DNA of 64,000 nt from VRUE01 sp963844395 (GTDB lineage: Bacteria; Actinomycetota; Thermoleophilia; Solirubrobacterales; 70-9). Positions 27,301-34,928 of this stretch are shown piece by piece. Positions within the stretch are counted from its first letter, which is position 1, and every line of letters begins with the position of its first letter. The translations under genes were made by a program, and so were the position numbers. The stretch is from contig CAWJNX010000001.1 in NCBI GenBank assembly GCA_963844395.1, forward strand, positions 434,001 to 498,000. Reading direction: 5' to 3'. The notes below the pieces were generated by a model, which saw only the letters and a list, made by a program, of their open reading frames with translations, had not been told where the DNA came from and did not search any database.

Positions 27301-28226
27301 GCCTCCGCCAGCGCTGCGCGCCAGGCGTTGTCACCGGCGAGCGCCAGCTCGCCGATCGCCCGTACCCAGGGCTCGAAGGCGATCACCGCATCCGGTGGGC
27401 AGCGCGCCAGCACGACCACCGCGCCTTCGCCATGAGCCTCGGCGGCGGCAGCGGCCGCGTGACGGGTCTTGCCGATCCCTGGCTCGCCGACCACCAGCAC
27501 GGCCCGGCGCCCGGGACGGGGGGCAGCCGCCTCGCGCAGCGCTGCAATCTCGCGGTCCCTGCCAATCAGCGGCTCATCGGCGAAGGCGGCAAGAACCGGG
27601 GGCATTCGGACACCCCCTTCAAGGCTGGTGCCTTCATGCCGCGCGAGCGAATCAGCCCGAGGGTCCGCCGCCGGGTCCTTCGCAGGTTGCGTATTCCCCT
27701 TGCTTGCCGCCGCCAGCTCCCGCCAGCGCAATCTCGAAGCACGCACCGGGGCCGGAACGCCCTTGAGCTCAAAGTCGCCCGCCACATCGAGCGTCACACC
27801 GTCGCGCGACGCGACGAGCGCCTGCACCAGATCCTGAACCAACACCTCGCCCGTGCCCGCCGAGGAGGACAGCCGGCTGGCTATCACCACCGGCATCCCG
27901 TGCAGGTCGTCTCCGTCGCGGATCGGCTCGCCCGCCGCGACACCCACCCGGGCCGCGATGCCGATCCCACCGTGTGCGGCGTCCAAGCGCTCGACCGAGG
28001 CCTGAATTCCCGCCGACGCGTGGAGGGCGCCGAGCGCGCTCTCGAAACTCGCCATCACACCGTCGCCGAGCGTCTTCACCACCCGCCCGCCCGCGACGTC
28101 AACTGCTTCGGTCACATCCTTCACATGCGCCCGACGGACGAGCTCCATCCGGTCGTCCCCGAGGCTCGCCAGAAGCGCGGTGGAATCGACCAAGTCGCTG
28201 AACACCACGATCGCCACGCCTCCCAT
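24381..28226 (-). CDS. Class III nucleotide cyclase - AAA ATPase - helical repeat - SCP2 fusion protein
   Basis: 1,281 residues from ATG 28226. Residues 1-165 are a class III cyclase domain: VVFSDLVDSTALL (first metal Asp) and KTLGDGVMASFE (second), then VGVAAGEP. Residues about 215-500 are a signal-transduction ATPase with Walker A VVGEPGIGKTRHAA and Walker B LHVVLDDAHW. Residues 550-1130 are helical repeats of the MalT/TPR kind. The last 130 residues (VTIHIGLAEWVRVSAGIED, then AGRCSVEGDVLVAIRLEAMF) match an SCP2 sterol-carrier fold. Cyclase-ATPase-TPR proteins are common in actinobacteria; the SCP2 end is unusual. Signal and product unknown. Confidence 0.87.
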   Translation of the reverse strand: MGGVAIVVFSDLVDSTALLASLGDDRMELVRRAHVKDVTEAVDVAGGRVVKTLGDGVMASFESALGALHASAGIQASVERLDAAHGGIGIAARVGVAAGEPIRDGDDLHGMPVVIASRLSSSAGTGEVLVQDLVQALVASRDGVTLDVAGDFELKGVPAPVRASRLRWRELAAASKGNTQPAKDPAADPRADSLARHEGTSLEGGVRMPPVLAAFADEPLIGRDREIAALREAAAPRPGRRAVLVVGEPGIGKTRHAAAAAAEAHGEGAVVVLARCPPDAVIAFEPWVRAIGELALAGDNAWRAALAEAAGAELAALVPELSEHATLADRVVADEVVAAEGARYRLFRGICAALACAADDAPLHVVLDDAHWCDPASAQALGHLLESGPARLVLVVTARDREMDRRHPVSKILADLRRTGDLNELRLAGLDASGLAALVGAKVGRAITPGLAARLQARTSGNPFFAGELACDLDGQGGLREGEALDAIPAPEAVTDLIEERLGRLDTDTERLLGAVAAIGPAAPVGLAAKAAALGPEEAEGAVRKALSERLVDDVVAPEPTIAFPHALVREALIARTGDAASARLHLSIARALDDDSDAEPAELARHYGLSVGVAGPEPAIAAYRAAATAAAAAHDHEQAASHLQSALSLLPEDRLAVRAAALLELGEQELLCADLVRARRSFRAAIEAARATDDAGTFARAALGFAGGDIGFGWEVGMDDPASVELLREGLEALGDSEPRLALRMIFRLTFMSIFGDDDEEMARLAQRAEELAQRLDDVEARILAHFAGLVTLFARRPDPLRVLDDFEEFGDMLDLAEECEREDLLFRVVQFSAVAHYVRGRIFDCDRAIERMAEIADRLGSPRFTWEVDLNRGMRLVDRGDREGGEALFRRAGTVVRRLRPDIHIAVEAMILLVVEWVFDGKAARSRNVYEAVERVIPRGSVSALIAFAAAFEGDFETARKRMRGLLTEDLEPLRRPDGHLPMALWALALTATLVGDREAGARLRPLLEPMRSCILSVVPAVGFGHLTEWHIGRLELLAGRPGAALEELRAAAAQADSDEIVYARSLIRIDLATALHRLGDADAAAATLSEAESIAERYGIGWAVRNAAEARAEIEGRESAAKAPAVERSRPIRALASRGGRHALAAMVRGLGDAELERRFAEPRRQRTLVKAQARGFQPSRADGFSGTIAYELEPFAIESPPDAPWRWAIEVDSRTGKARLLEPAPLDAAVTIHIGLAEWVRVSAGIEDALTAMVAGRCSVEGDVLVAIRLEAMFGGQ

Positions 28227-28248
28227 GCGGGCATCTTGTCACCGCAAA

Positions 28249-28321
28249 AGCGGACGACGGGTCTCGAACCCGCGACCTCGAGCTTGGGAAGCTCGCGCTC
28301 TACCAGCTGAGCTACGTCCGC
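28249..28321 (-). tRNA. tRNA-Gly (anticodon CCC)
   Basis: A complete cloverleaf on the minus strand: acceptor GCGGACG/CGTCCGC, D arm GCTC...GAGC, anticodon stem CGAGC/GCTCG with loop TTCCCAA (anticodon CCC), T arm GCGGG-TTCGAGA-CCCGT, and discriminator U. No CCA is encoded. Confidence 0.95.
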
Positions 28322-28378
28322 GTAGCGGCGATTCTACGACCCAGGCGGCGGGTGACCGGGGGCTAACCTCCCTGCCCC

Positions 28379-28900
28379 GTGAGCGTCCGCGCATTCGTCG
28401 CATTCCTGGCCGTACTTGCAGTCGTCGGCTTGCTCGGCTTCGGCCTGCTCAGCAAGGGTGAGGCCGAGATCGCCCTCGGCGAGCCGGTTCCCGACCGCGA
28501 GCTGCCGCTGCTCGAGGGCGAGGGCTCCGGCTCGATCGCCGACTATCGGGGCCGTTGGGTGCTGGTCAACCTCTGGGCTTCGTGGTGCGTTCCGTGCCGA
28601 CAGGAGGCGCCTGACCTGGAGCGCTTCTCGCGACGCTTCGGCGATCGCGGAGTCACCGTGCTGGGGATCGACGTCCAGGACAACAGCGACGACGCGCTCG
28701 CCTTCGTCCGGGAATATCGGCTCACCTACCCGCAGCTGCGTTCGGTCGGCGACGAGCGCAGCGAGGCTTTCGGATCGACCGGCGTGCCGGAGAACTTCCT
28801 CGTCAATCCCCGTGGCCGGCTGGCGCTGATCTGGCGCGGCCCGATCGACGAGCGCTTCCTCGCAGAACGGGTCGTCCCAATCGTCAAGGGATCGCAATGA
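28379..28900 (+). CDS. ccmG: Thioredoxin-like protein CcmG/ResA
   Basis: 173 residues from GTG 28379. A single N-terminal membrane anchor (FVAFLAVLAVVGLLGFGLLS) holds a thioredoxin fold outside the membrane: the redox motif WASWCVPCRQEAPDLERF (CVPC, about 68-71) and the cis-proline segment GSTGVPENFLVNPRG. It keeps the CXXCH cysteines of apocytochrome c reduced. It overlaps the next open frame by four bases (ATGA) but the more likely ccmH start is 45 bases further on. The partner genes ccmE-ccmF are 10 kb away. Confidence 0.92.
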   Translation: MSVRAFVAFLAVLAVVGLLGFGLLSKGEAEIALGEPVPDRELPLLEGEGSGSIADYRGRWVLVNLWASWCVPCRQEAPDLERFSRRFGDRGVTVLGIDVQDNSDDALAFVREYRLTYPQLRSVGDERSEAFGSTGVPENFLVNPRGRLALIWRGPIDERFLAERVVPIVKGSQ

Positions 28901-28906
28901 CCTCGA

Positions 28907-28945
28907 TTGGCGCCTTTGTATCGCTATGTCTTACAAAAGCGCCAA
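28907..28945 (+). promoter_or_regulatory. Hairpin between ccmG and the ccmH start
   Basis: TTGGCGCCTTTGTA (28907-28920) and TACAAAAGCGCCAA (28932-28945) pair at 13 of 14 positions around an 11-base loop. The right arm ends on the A of the likely ccmH ATG. It could tune ccmH translation. No poly-U tract follows, so it is not a standard terminator. Confidence 0.5.
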
Positions 28946-29400
28946 TGCCAAGCCTGGTTCGGGTCGTGCTTGCCCTGGCGCTGGTCCCGTCCGCGGCGGC
29001 AGCTGCGCCTCAGACCAACCTCGCCGACGTCGAAGACGAGGTGATGTGCCCGATCTGCGGCACGCTGTTGGAGCTCTCCAACTCACCGCAAGCCGAGCGG
29101 CAGCGGGTGTTCGTCAACAGGCTGATTGCCGCCGGCAAGACCAAGGAGGAGATAAAGGACGCCTTGGTCGCCGAGTACGGCCGCCGCGTGCTCGCCACGC
29201 CCGGCAGCTCGGGATTCGACCTCTCCGCCTACCTGGTCCCGGCGATCGCCTTCGCGGTGGCGGCTCTGGCGCTGGCACTGGGCGTAAGACGCTGGCGGCG
29301 CGCCGGTGCCGACGGGGACGGCCCCCCGGGCACCCCGCGCGGTCCTGGTGGCGAGGATGCCGAGCGGCTGAACGCTGACCTGGCGCGCTACGACCTCTGA
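28945..29400 (+). CDS. ccmH: Cytochrome c maturation protein CcmH
   Basis: 151 residues from ATG 28945, which starts a good signal peptide (MPSLVRVVLALALVPSAAAA). A longer frame from 28897 overlaps ccmG by ATGA but its first residues lie in a hairpin. The conserved CcmH thiol motif is present as VEDEVMCPICGTLLELSNSP; canonical CcmH reads LRCPxCQ, so the final residue differs. The helical segment and C-terminal membrane helix (LVPAIAFAVAALALALGV) match the family. It receives electrons from CcmG to reduce apocytochrome c. Confidence 0.9.
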   Translation: MPSLVRVVLALALVPSAAAAAPQTNLADVEDEVMCPICGTLLELSNSPQAERQRVFVNRLIAAGKTKEEIKDALVAEYGRRVLATPGSSGFDLSAYLVPAIAFAVAALALALGVRRWRRAGADGDGPPGTPRGPGGEDAERLNADLARYDL

Positions 29401-29408
29401 GACGCGGT

Positions 29409-30029
29409 TCAACTCTGGACGACGAGGCCGGTGACGGACAGCGGCAAGCTCGGGACCTCGTTCGGGTACTCCACACACACCAGAGTGGCGTCGGCATGGG
29501 CCGCCACCGCCTCCAGTGAGCCGTCGCCGCCCGTAGCCGGCGGTCCCTCGATGACCACAAGCTCATAGGCGTCACGCAGCCTTGCCGTCGCCCGCGAGAA
29601 GGGCTCGGACTCAAGCAGCGCCTTGGCATCTGCGGTCGGCCTTCCCGCAACTACGCAAACGAGCGGCTCGAGCGCCGCTGCGGAGCCGGGACCGGCGAGC
29701 GCGACAGGCTTGAGGATGCGACTGGGGTCGGTTTCGCCGCGCAGGTGCTCGCGCAGGCCCGGCACGGTCGCGAGGCCAAGCGCCTCGGCCAGGGTCGGCT
29801 CGGCGAGGTCGCACTCGAGCAGGGCCGTGCGGGTTCCGGCTGCCGCGGCAGCGGCGGCCAGGCCGACCGCCGCCGTTCGCTTGCGGGCCCGGTCTCCGGT
29901 GACCAGCACGGTGCGGGTGTCATCCAGCTCCTCTAGCAGCCGGCCGAACGCCTCTTGGTCGCAGCGGCGCAGCGTGCCTGCCCGCAGGGCGGTCGGCCCG
30001 GGAGCTGGGATCTCACCGAGAACCCTCAC
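29409..30029 (-). CDS. CpsD/ParA-like P-loop protein with a degenerate Walker A
   Basis: 206 residues from GTG 30027-30029. The fold order is that of tyrosine-kinase-like CpsD/Wzc ATPases: RTVLVTGDRARKRTAAVGLAAAAAAAG at 39-65, RTALLECDLAEPTLAEALGL (Walker A' Asp), then DAYELVVIEGPPATGGDG (Walker B-like). The Walker A glycine-lysine-threonine is replaced by R-K-R-T, so nucleotide binding is doubtful. The gene overlaps argS by GTGA and is likely co-transcribed. Function unknown; surface polysaccharide control is a guess from the fold. Confidence 0.6.
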   Translation of the reverse strand: MRVLGEIPAPGPTALRAGTLRRCDQEAFGRLLEELDDTRTVLVTGDRARKRTAAVGLAAAAAAAGTRTALLECDLAEPTLAEALGLATVPGLREHLRGETDPSRILKPVALAGPGSAAALEPLVCVVAGRPTADAKALLESEPFSRATARLRDAYELVVIEGPPATGGDGSLEAVAAHADATLVCVEYPNEVPSLPLSVTGLVVQS

Positions 30030-31666
30030 ATCCGCTCTGGGGCGGAGATGCCCAGTAGTCCCAGCGCCCCGGCAATCGTCTGCTTCGCGATTAGGCAGAG
30101 GGCGAGGCGCGACTGCTCCACCCCCTCTCCCTCCGCTCCGACCACCTGGCAGTCGCGATAGAAGGCGTGGAAGTCGGCGGCGACAGCCGTCGAGTAGGCG
30201 CAGATGCGGTGGGGAGCGCGGCGCGCGGCAGCGTCCCGAACCTCGTCGGGGAACTCGAGCAGGCGCTTGACGAGGTCCCGCTCGGCCGGCTCCAGCGCCA
30301 TGCCCGGCGTCGGCGTGCCCGCCTCCCCCGCCTCGCGATCGGCTTTGCGCAGGATGCTCGCGATGCGGGCGTGCGCGTACTGGACGTAGTAGACCGGGTT
30401 CTCGCTGGACTCGCGGCGGGCCAGCTCGAGGTCGAGGTCAACCGGGGTGTCGTGGCTGCGCCAGAGCATGAACCAGCGGGTCGCGTCGACGCCGATGTCG
30501 TCAATCAGCTCGTCGAGCGAGACGAAGTCGCCGCTGCGCTTCGACATCTGCGCCCGCTCGCCGCCTTCGACGATGTGCACGAGTCGCATGATCAGCGCCT
30601 CGAGCGCGTCGGGGTCAGCGCCCAGCGCCGCGATCGCCGCTCGCACCCGCGGGGCGTAGCCATGATGGTCGGCGCCGAGCACGTCGATCAGCCGCTCGAA
30701 GCCGCGCTCCAACTTGTCGCGGTGGTAGGCGACGTCGGCGGCGAGATAGGTCGGTTCCCCGTCGGCGCGGATAAGCACCCGGTCCTTGTCGTCGCCGAAG
30801 TCGCTGCTGCGCAGCCAAAGCGCCCCGTCGCTTTTGTAGGTGTGGCCGCGCTGCTCGAGCAGCGCCAGCGCCTCCTCGACCTCGCCGCGCGCGTAGAGGT
30901 CGCGCTCGGAGAACCAGGTGTCGAAGCGGACGCCGAAGCGATCGAGGCTGGCCCGCACCCCCTTGAGGACCAGCTCGACGCCGCGGCTGCCGACCGCCTC
31001 GGCATCGGCGGGGTCGATCCCGTCGGCTTGAATGCGTTCCGCGATCTCGCCGACGTAGGGGCCTTCGTAGCCGTCCTCGGGCGGCTCGTCCCCCGTCATC
31101 TGAGCGGCGATCGAAGCGGCGAAGCGCTGCACCTGGCCGCCCGCGTCGTTGACGTAGAACTCGCGCTCGACTTCGTGCCCGACCGCCCCCAACAGGCGGA
31201 CGAGGGCGTCGCCGTAGGCGGCGTGACGTCCGCCTCCTACGTGCAGCGGACCGGTCGGGTTGGCGGAGACGAACTCGACCAGGGCCCGCTCAGGCGACTC
31301 GGTGGGCGTAGGGCCGAGTCTCTCCCCCCTCCCGAGCGCTCCCATGGCGCGGCGGAACCAGGCGTCGGAGAGGAAGAGGTTGACGAAGCCGGGACCGGCC
31401 ACCTCGACCCGCTCGAGGCTGCCCTCGGCGCCCAGCTCGCGCTCCAGCTCGGTGCAGAGGCGGGCGGCAACCTCGCGCGGGCTTTCGCCCAGCGGCGCGG
31501 CCAGCAGCATCGCCGCGTTGGAGCTGTAGTCGCCCAACTCCGCCTGCCGCGGCCTGTCCAGGGTCGGCTCCGGGCCGGCCGGCTCGCCCTCGCGCAGCGC
31601 GCGCGCGGCACGGTTGACGGCCGAGCGGAGCTCGCCAATCGGCTCGGTGACGGTCATCGGGTCCAT
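30026..31666 (-). CDS. argS: Arginyl-tRNA synthetase
   Basis: 546 residues (ATG 31666, or ATG 31657). The HIGH-type signature is SANPTGPLHVGGGRHAAYGDAL (about 114-135), the KMSKS-type signature is QMSKRSGDFV (about 373-382), and the C-terminal anticodon-binding DALR domain ends RLALCLIAKQTIAGALGLLGI. Attaches arginine to tRNA-Arg. Divergent from the phosphoesterase gene with 26 bases between starts. The downstream gene is translationally coupled by GTGA. Confidence 0.96.
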   Translation of the reverse strand: MDPMTVTEPIGELRSAVNRAARALREGEPAGPEPTLDRPRQAELGDYSSNAAMLLAAPLGESPREVAARLCTELERELGAEGSLERVEVAGPGFVNLFLSDAWFRRAMGALGRGERLGPTPTESPERALVEFVSANPTGPLHVGGGRHAAYGDALVRLLGAVGHEVEREFYVNDAGGQVQRFAASIAAQMTGDEPPEDGYEGPYVGEIAERIQADGIDPADAEAVGSRGVELVLKGVRASLDRFGVRFDTWFSERDLYARGEVEEALALLEQRGHTYKSDGALWLRSSDFGDDKDRVLIRADGEPTYLAADVAYHRDKLERGFERLIDVLGADHHGYAPRVRAAIAALGADPDALEALIMRLVHIVEGGERAQMSKRSGDFVSLDELIDDIGVDATRWFMLWRSHDTPVDLDLELARRESSENPVYYVQYAHARIASILRKADREAGEAGTPTPGMALEPAERDLVKRLLEFPDEVRDAAARRAPHRICAYSTAVAADFHAFYRDCQVVGAEGEGVEQSRLALCLIAKQTIAGALGLLGISAPERM

Positions 31667-31692
31667 CGTATGGGCAGGGATACGCTGGCGGC

Positions 31693-32433
31693 GTGCGCGT
31701 CGCCGCGATCACCGACATCCATGCCAACCTGCCCGCGCTCGAGGCCGTCCTCGAGGCGATAGACGCGGTCGGCGTCGATGAGATCTGGTGCCTGGGGGAC
31801 ATGGTCGGCTACGGCGCCGACCCGGACGCATGCACGGCCCTCGTCCGCGAGCGCTGCGCCCTCTGCCTGGTTGGCAACCATGACCTCGCCGTGATCGGCG
31901 CCCTCGACGTCTCCGCCTTTTCGGAGGCCGCGGCTGCGGCCGTCGGCTGGACCCGCGAGCAGGTGACGGAGCGCACGCTCGAATTGCTGCGCGAGCTGGA
32001 GCCGAGCAACCACCGCGAAGGCATCGCGCTCGCGCATGCCTCGCCTCGCGACCCGGTCTGGGAGTACGTTCTCTCCGCCGAGCAGGCCGATGCGTGCCTC
32101 GACGCTCAACCGCAGCGAATCGGCCTGATCGGCCACTCGCACGTGGCGCTGTTCTTCACCCGCCCGGCCGAGCCGCGGGACGGCCAGATACGCGGCGCCC
32201 AGGCCGGCGACAACACTCTCCTCGAGCTGAGCAGCGATGGCTGGCTGATCAATCCCGGCAGCGTCGGCCAGCCGCGCGACGGCGATCCGCGCGCGGCCTG
32301 GTTGGAGCTGGACACGAGCGATGAGACGGCCCGCTTCCACCGCGTCGCTTATGACATCGGCCGCGCCGCCGCCTCGATTGTCGAAGCAGGGCTGCCACGG
32401 CGCCTCGCCGACCGCCTCCACACCGGCCAGTGA
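31693..32433 (+). CDS. YfcE/MJ0936-type metallophosphoesterase
   Basis: 246 residues from GTG 31693. The calcineurin-like metal set is complete: DIHAN (first motif), LGDMVGYG (second), VGNHDLAV (third) and IGLIGHSHVALFF (fourth). The C-terminal NPGSVGQPRDGDPRAAW strand is typical of YfcE-type phosphodiesterases. It hydrolyses a phosphodiester bond in an unidentified substrate. It overlaps by four bases the first open frame of the next gene, but the lipoprotein start is 53 bases later. Confidence 0.92.
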   Translation: MRVAAITDIHANLPALEAVLEAIDAVGVDEIWCLGDMVGYGADPDACTALVRERCALCLVGNHDLAVIGALDVSAFSEAAAAAVGWTREQVTERTLELLRELEPSNHREGIALAHASPRDPVWEYVLSAEQADACLDAQPQRIGLIGHSHVALFFTRPAEPRDGQIRGAQAGDNTLLELSSDGWLINPGSVGQPRDGDPRAAWLELDTSDETARFHRVAYDIGRAAASIVEAGLPRRLADRLHTGQ

Positions 32434-32486
32434 CCGCCAGATGCAGGCAAAATCCGCGTTCACTGCCGTTGTCTAGACTCGCCCGG

Positions 32487-33074
32487 ATGCCTCGTCTGGC
32501 CTCATTGCTGCTCGTTCTCGCGCTCGGCACGGCGGCGATCGCACTCGCCTCCTGCGGCGAGGAGGACGCGCAACTGCTGCCTGGCGGAACGGCCCGGGAG
32601 ATCACCGCCAACCTCGACACGGTCCAGGTGCTGGCCGACGAAGGGGACTGCGTGGGGGCCGAAAGCGCCGCGCTGCAGGTGAGCGAACAAGTGGAAGCGA
32701 TCGAAGGCGTCAACGAACGCCTGAAGCGAGCCCTGCGCGAAGGGGCGGCGCGGTTGAACGAAGTCGTCGCCGAATGCGAAGAAGTGGTGGAAACGGTCCC
32801 AGAGGTCACTACGACCGAAGTCGAACCCCCGGCCCCCGACGAGGAGGACAAGGAAAAGGAGAAGCAAAAGGACGAAGACGACGACGGGGAGGACGAAGGG
32901 GAAGACGAAGGGGCTGACGAAGAAGCGGAAGAAGTGGAAGAAACTGAACCCGCGCTTCCCCCGCAGGCCGAAGGCGAAGGCAAAGGCGTGGGGAATGGGA
33001 ACGGGCCGAGCAGCGAAGGCGGCGGCGGCTCCGGCGGACTCAGTCCGGGAAGCCCGGCGGGTGGAGGCGATTGA
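32487..33074 (+). CDS. Low-complexity lipoprotein, coupled to the Ser/Thr kinase
   Basis: 195 residues from ATG 32487. A lipoprotein signal peptide ends in the lipobox LASC (LVLALGTAAIALASCGEED). A helical stretch follows (residues 30-100, with two lone cysteines), then a long run of Glu, Asp and Lys and a Gly/Ser-rich end, both likely disordered. The stop shares one base with the kinase ATG (TGATG), so the pair is probably translated together. It may be the extracellular sensor partner of the kinase; no direct evidence. Confidence 0.8.
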   Translation: MPRLASLLLVLALGTAAIALASCGEEDAQLLPGGTAREITANLDTVQVLADEGDCVGAESAALQVSEQVEAIEGVNERLKRALREGAARLNEVVAECEEVVETVPEVTTTEVEPPAPDEEDKEKEKQKDEDDDGEDEGEDEGADEEAEEVEETEPALPPQAEGEGKGVGNGNGPSSEGGGGSGGLSPGSPAGGGD

Positions 33075-34294
33075 TGGCGGTCGGAACCCTTTCTGGGCGA
33101 TATGAGATCGGCGACCGCCTCGGCTCGGGCGGGATGTCGAATGTCTACCGGGCGACCGATCGCATCCTCGAGCGCACCGTCGCGGTCAAGGTCCTCGCCG
33201 AGCACCTCTCCGATGATGAGCGCTTCGTCGAACGCTTTCGCCGCGAGGCGCTGGCGGTCGCCAAACTGATCCATCCCAACATCGTCCAGGTCTACGACAC
33301 CGGAATCGACGACGGCCGCCACTACATTGTCATGGAGTTCGTCGAGGGTCGCTCCGGCGCGCAGATCCTGCAGCGACAGGGCCCGCTCGACCCCGACAAG
33401 GCGGCGGAGGCTGGGATGCAGGCCTGCGCGGGGCTCGACTACGCACACCGCCGCGGAATCATCCACCGCGATGTCAAGCCCGGCAACCTGATGCTCGTCG
33501 GCGGCCCGGTAGGCGGTGGTCCGATGACGGTGAAACTGACCGACTTCGGAATCGCGCGGGCACTCGAACAGACCAGAATCACCCAGGTCGGCTCGGTCGT
33601 CGGAACGGCCGCCTACCTCTCGCCCGAGCAGGTGCGTGGCGAGGAGGCCACGCCGGCGACCGACGTCTACGCGCTTGGAGTCGTGCTGTACCAGTTCCTG
33701 ACCGGCCGCCTGCCCTACGAGGGCTCCACCCTTGCCGAGCTGGCGGTTCGCCAGCAGAACGAGCGGCCGCTACCGCCCAGCACCTACAACGACGAGGTGC
33801 CGGACAGCCTCGGGAGCGCGGTCCTGCGCGCCCTCGAAGGTGACACCGGTCGCCGCTACGCCAGCGCGGCCGAGCTGGCGGGGGGCCTGCAGCTCGGACT
33901 TCAGGGCGAGGACGTGACGCTGCCGCTGGCAGCGGGCGACGCGGCGACGAGCGTGCTCGGCGGTGAGACCGCGACCCGGCCCCCCGAACAGACCGAGCGG
34001 ACCGAACTGCGGCCACCTTCGCCGACCCGGCGACCTGTCCCGCGCGCCGTGCAGCCGGCTCCCCCAGCTCCTCCAATGGCACCGGCCGGTCCCCGCCGCC
34101 GCAGCGGCTTCTCCCGCATGGTCCGCTTCACCCTCGCCGCCCTCGCCCTGATTCTGATCGCCGCCGCCGTAGCCGCAGCCGTGATCGTCGCCACCGATCA
34201 GGCGAGCGGGGTCCGCGCCACGGAAGTCGCCGGCGACTCTGTCGACAGGGTCGTCGAAGAGTTCAAGGAACTGGTGCAGCGAAACACGGAATAG
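33074..34294 (+). CDS. Membrane-anchored Ser/Thr protein kinase (PknB-like, without PASTA)
   Basis: 406 residues from ATG 33074. Residues 10-265 are a Hanks-type kinase: glycine loop GSGGMSNVYRA, VAVKVL lysine, HRDVKPGNLML catalytic loop, KLTDFGIARAL (DFG), GTAAYLSPEQ and DVYALGVVLYQFL. A Pro-rich linker, a single membrane helix (LAALALILIAAAVAAAVIVA) and only about 40 external residues follow. PknB-type kinases usually carry PASTA repeats at that position; here none is present. It phosphorylates cytoplasmic targets; the lipoprotein gene upstream could supply the outside domain. Confidence 0.93.
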   Translation: MAVGTLSGRYEIGDRLGSGGMSNVYRATDRILERTVAVKVLAEHLSDDERFVERFRREALAVAKLIHPNIVQVYDTGIDDGRHYIVMEFVEGRSGAQILQRQGPLDPDKAAEAGMQACAGLDYAHRRGIIHRDVKPGNLMLVGGPVGGGPMTVKLTDFGIARALEQTRITQVGSVVGTAAYLSPEQVRGEEATPATDVYALGVVLYQFLTGRLPYEGSTLAELAVRQQNERPLPPSTYNDEVPDSLGSAVLRALEGDTGRRYASAAELAGGLQLGLQGEDVTLPLAAGDAATSVLGGETATRPPEQTERTELRPPSPTRRPVPRAVQPAPPAPPMAPAGPRRRSGFSRMVRFTLAALALILIAAAVAAAVIVATDQASGVRATEVAGDSVDRVVEEFKELVQRNTE

Positions 34295-34320
34295 AGCCGC
34301 TAGCAACCGTCCGCGCAGGA

Positions 34321-34575
34321 CTATGCAGGCTGCTGAGATCCGTGCAGAACATCCGGATCCAAGTCGGCGCCGTTCGGCCAGCAGATAGTGGGTCCTTCGA
34401 TCTTCACGGCGCGAAACAGCTCCGGGTTCTTTTTCAAGGGTTCGAAAACCTCACCGTAAAGCCGATCCTCTAGGTCGATGACACGCTCGGTTCCATCGTT
34501 GAACCGAAGGCGAAGAACAAAGCCACCGAGCACCTCAACCTCGGTCACGCGGATCATTTCGACATTTGAGTTCAT
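34321..34575 (-). CDS. DUF2442 protein
   Basis: 84 residues. The pattern VTEVEVLGGFVLRLRFNDGTERVIDL, then GEVFEPLKKNPELFRAV and a late ICWPNGADLDPDVLH matches DUF2442 fully. It follows the DUF4160 gene with a four-base ATGA overlap; the two families are regularly paired and are suspected toxin-antitoxin systems. Function unproven. Confidence 0.9.
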   Translation of the reverse strand: MNSNVEMIRVTEVEVLGGFVLRLRFNDGTERVIDLEDRLYGEVFEPLKKNPELFRAVKIEGPTICWPNGADLDPDVLHGSQQPA

Positions 34576-34832
34576 GGCAGTGGATCGATTTTAGCGAGGG
34601 GGCGATCGGCCCGCGCGCGCTCCCAGTTGGCTTCCAGCTCTGACCGGTGCATATGTGTCCACTTTCGAACCAGACGAGCATCCCGTCGGGGAAGACGACC
34701 GAAGCAAATCTCACCAGTCGCAATGTCAACCTTCGCAGAGTGCTCTCCATGTTCAGCATGAAAGTGGGGTGGGCCGTGGTCATCGAAGTACATCCAGATC
34801 ACGATCCCATGGAAACTGCTGATACGAGGCAC
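34572..34832 (-). CDS. DUF4160 protein
   Basis: 86 residues from GTG 34830-34832 (V-P-R-I-S-S-F, the normal DUF4160 start); the frame remains open to an ATG at 34910, whose extra 26 residues look spurious. The conserved IVIWMYFDDHGPPHFHAEHGEHSAKVDI block is followed by GEICFGRLPRRDARLVRKW. Pairs with DUF2442 by an ATGA overlap. An 18-base motif shared with two other genes lies exactly 22 bases upstream of this start, which supports the choice. Confidence 0.88.
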   Translation of the reverse strand: MPRISSFHGIVIWMYFDDHGPPHFHAEHGEHSAKVDIATGEICFGRLPRRDARLVRKWTHMHRSELEANWERARADRPLAKIDPLP

Positions 34833-34853
34833 CTCCCGAGCCTCGCCAACCGC

Positions 34854-34871
34854 GACGCACGCGTGGCGCGC
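34854..34871 (-). promoter_or_regulatory. Shared 18-base upstream motif, copy 1
   Basis: GACGCACGCGTGGCGCGC on the plus strand, identical to 49815-49832 and differing at two positions from 51901-51918. Its proximal edge is 22 bases from the DUF4160 start codon. The core CACGCGTG is palindromic. Confidence 0.5.
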
Positions 34872-34928
34872 AGAATGTGATTTCTCTTCCAACGGATAGC
34901 GCCAATACACAGGCAGGCCGGTGCACGT

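Noticed and set aside
26298..28310. 670-residue plus-strand frame opposite the cyclase fusion
   Set aside because: Low-complexity shadow frame, and it runs through tRNA-Gly.
28246..28325. CRISPR or repeat array near the tRNA
   Set aside because: No repeated units; it is a single tRNA gene. No CRISPR array was seen anywhere in the window.
32820..33070. Short tandem repeats in the lipoprotein gene
   Set aside because: Glu/Asp/Lys codon bias gives a repetitive look, but there is no regular repeat unit.
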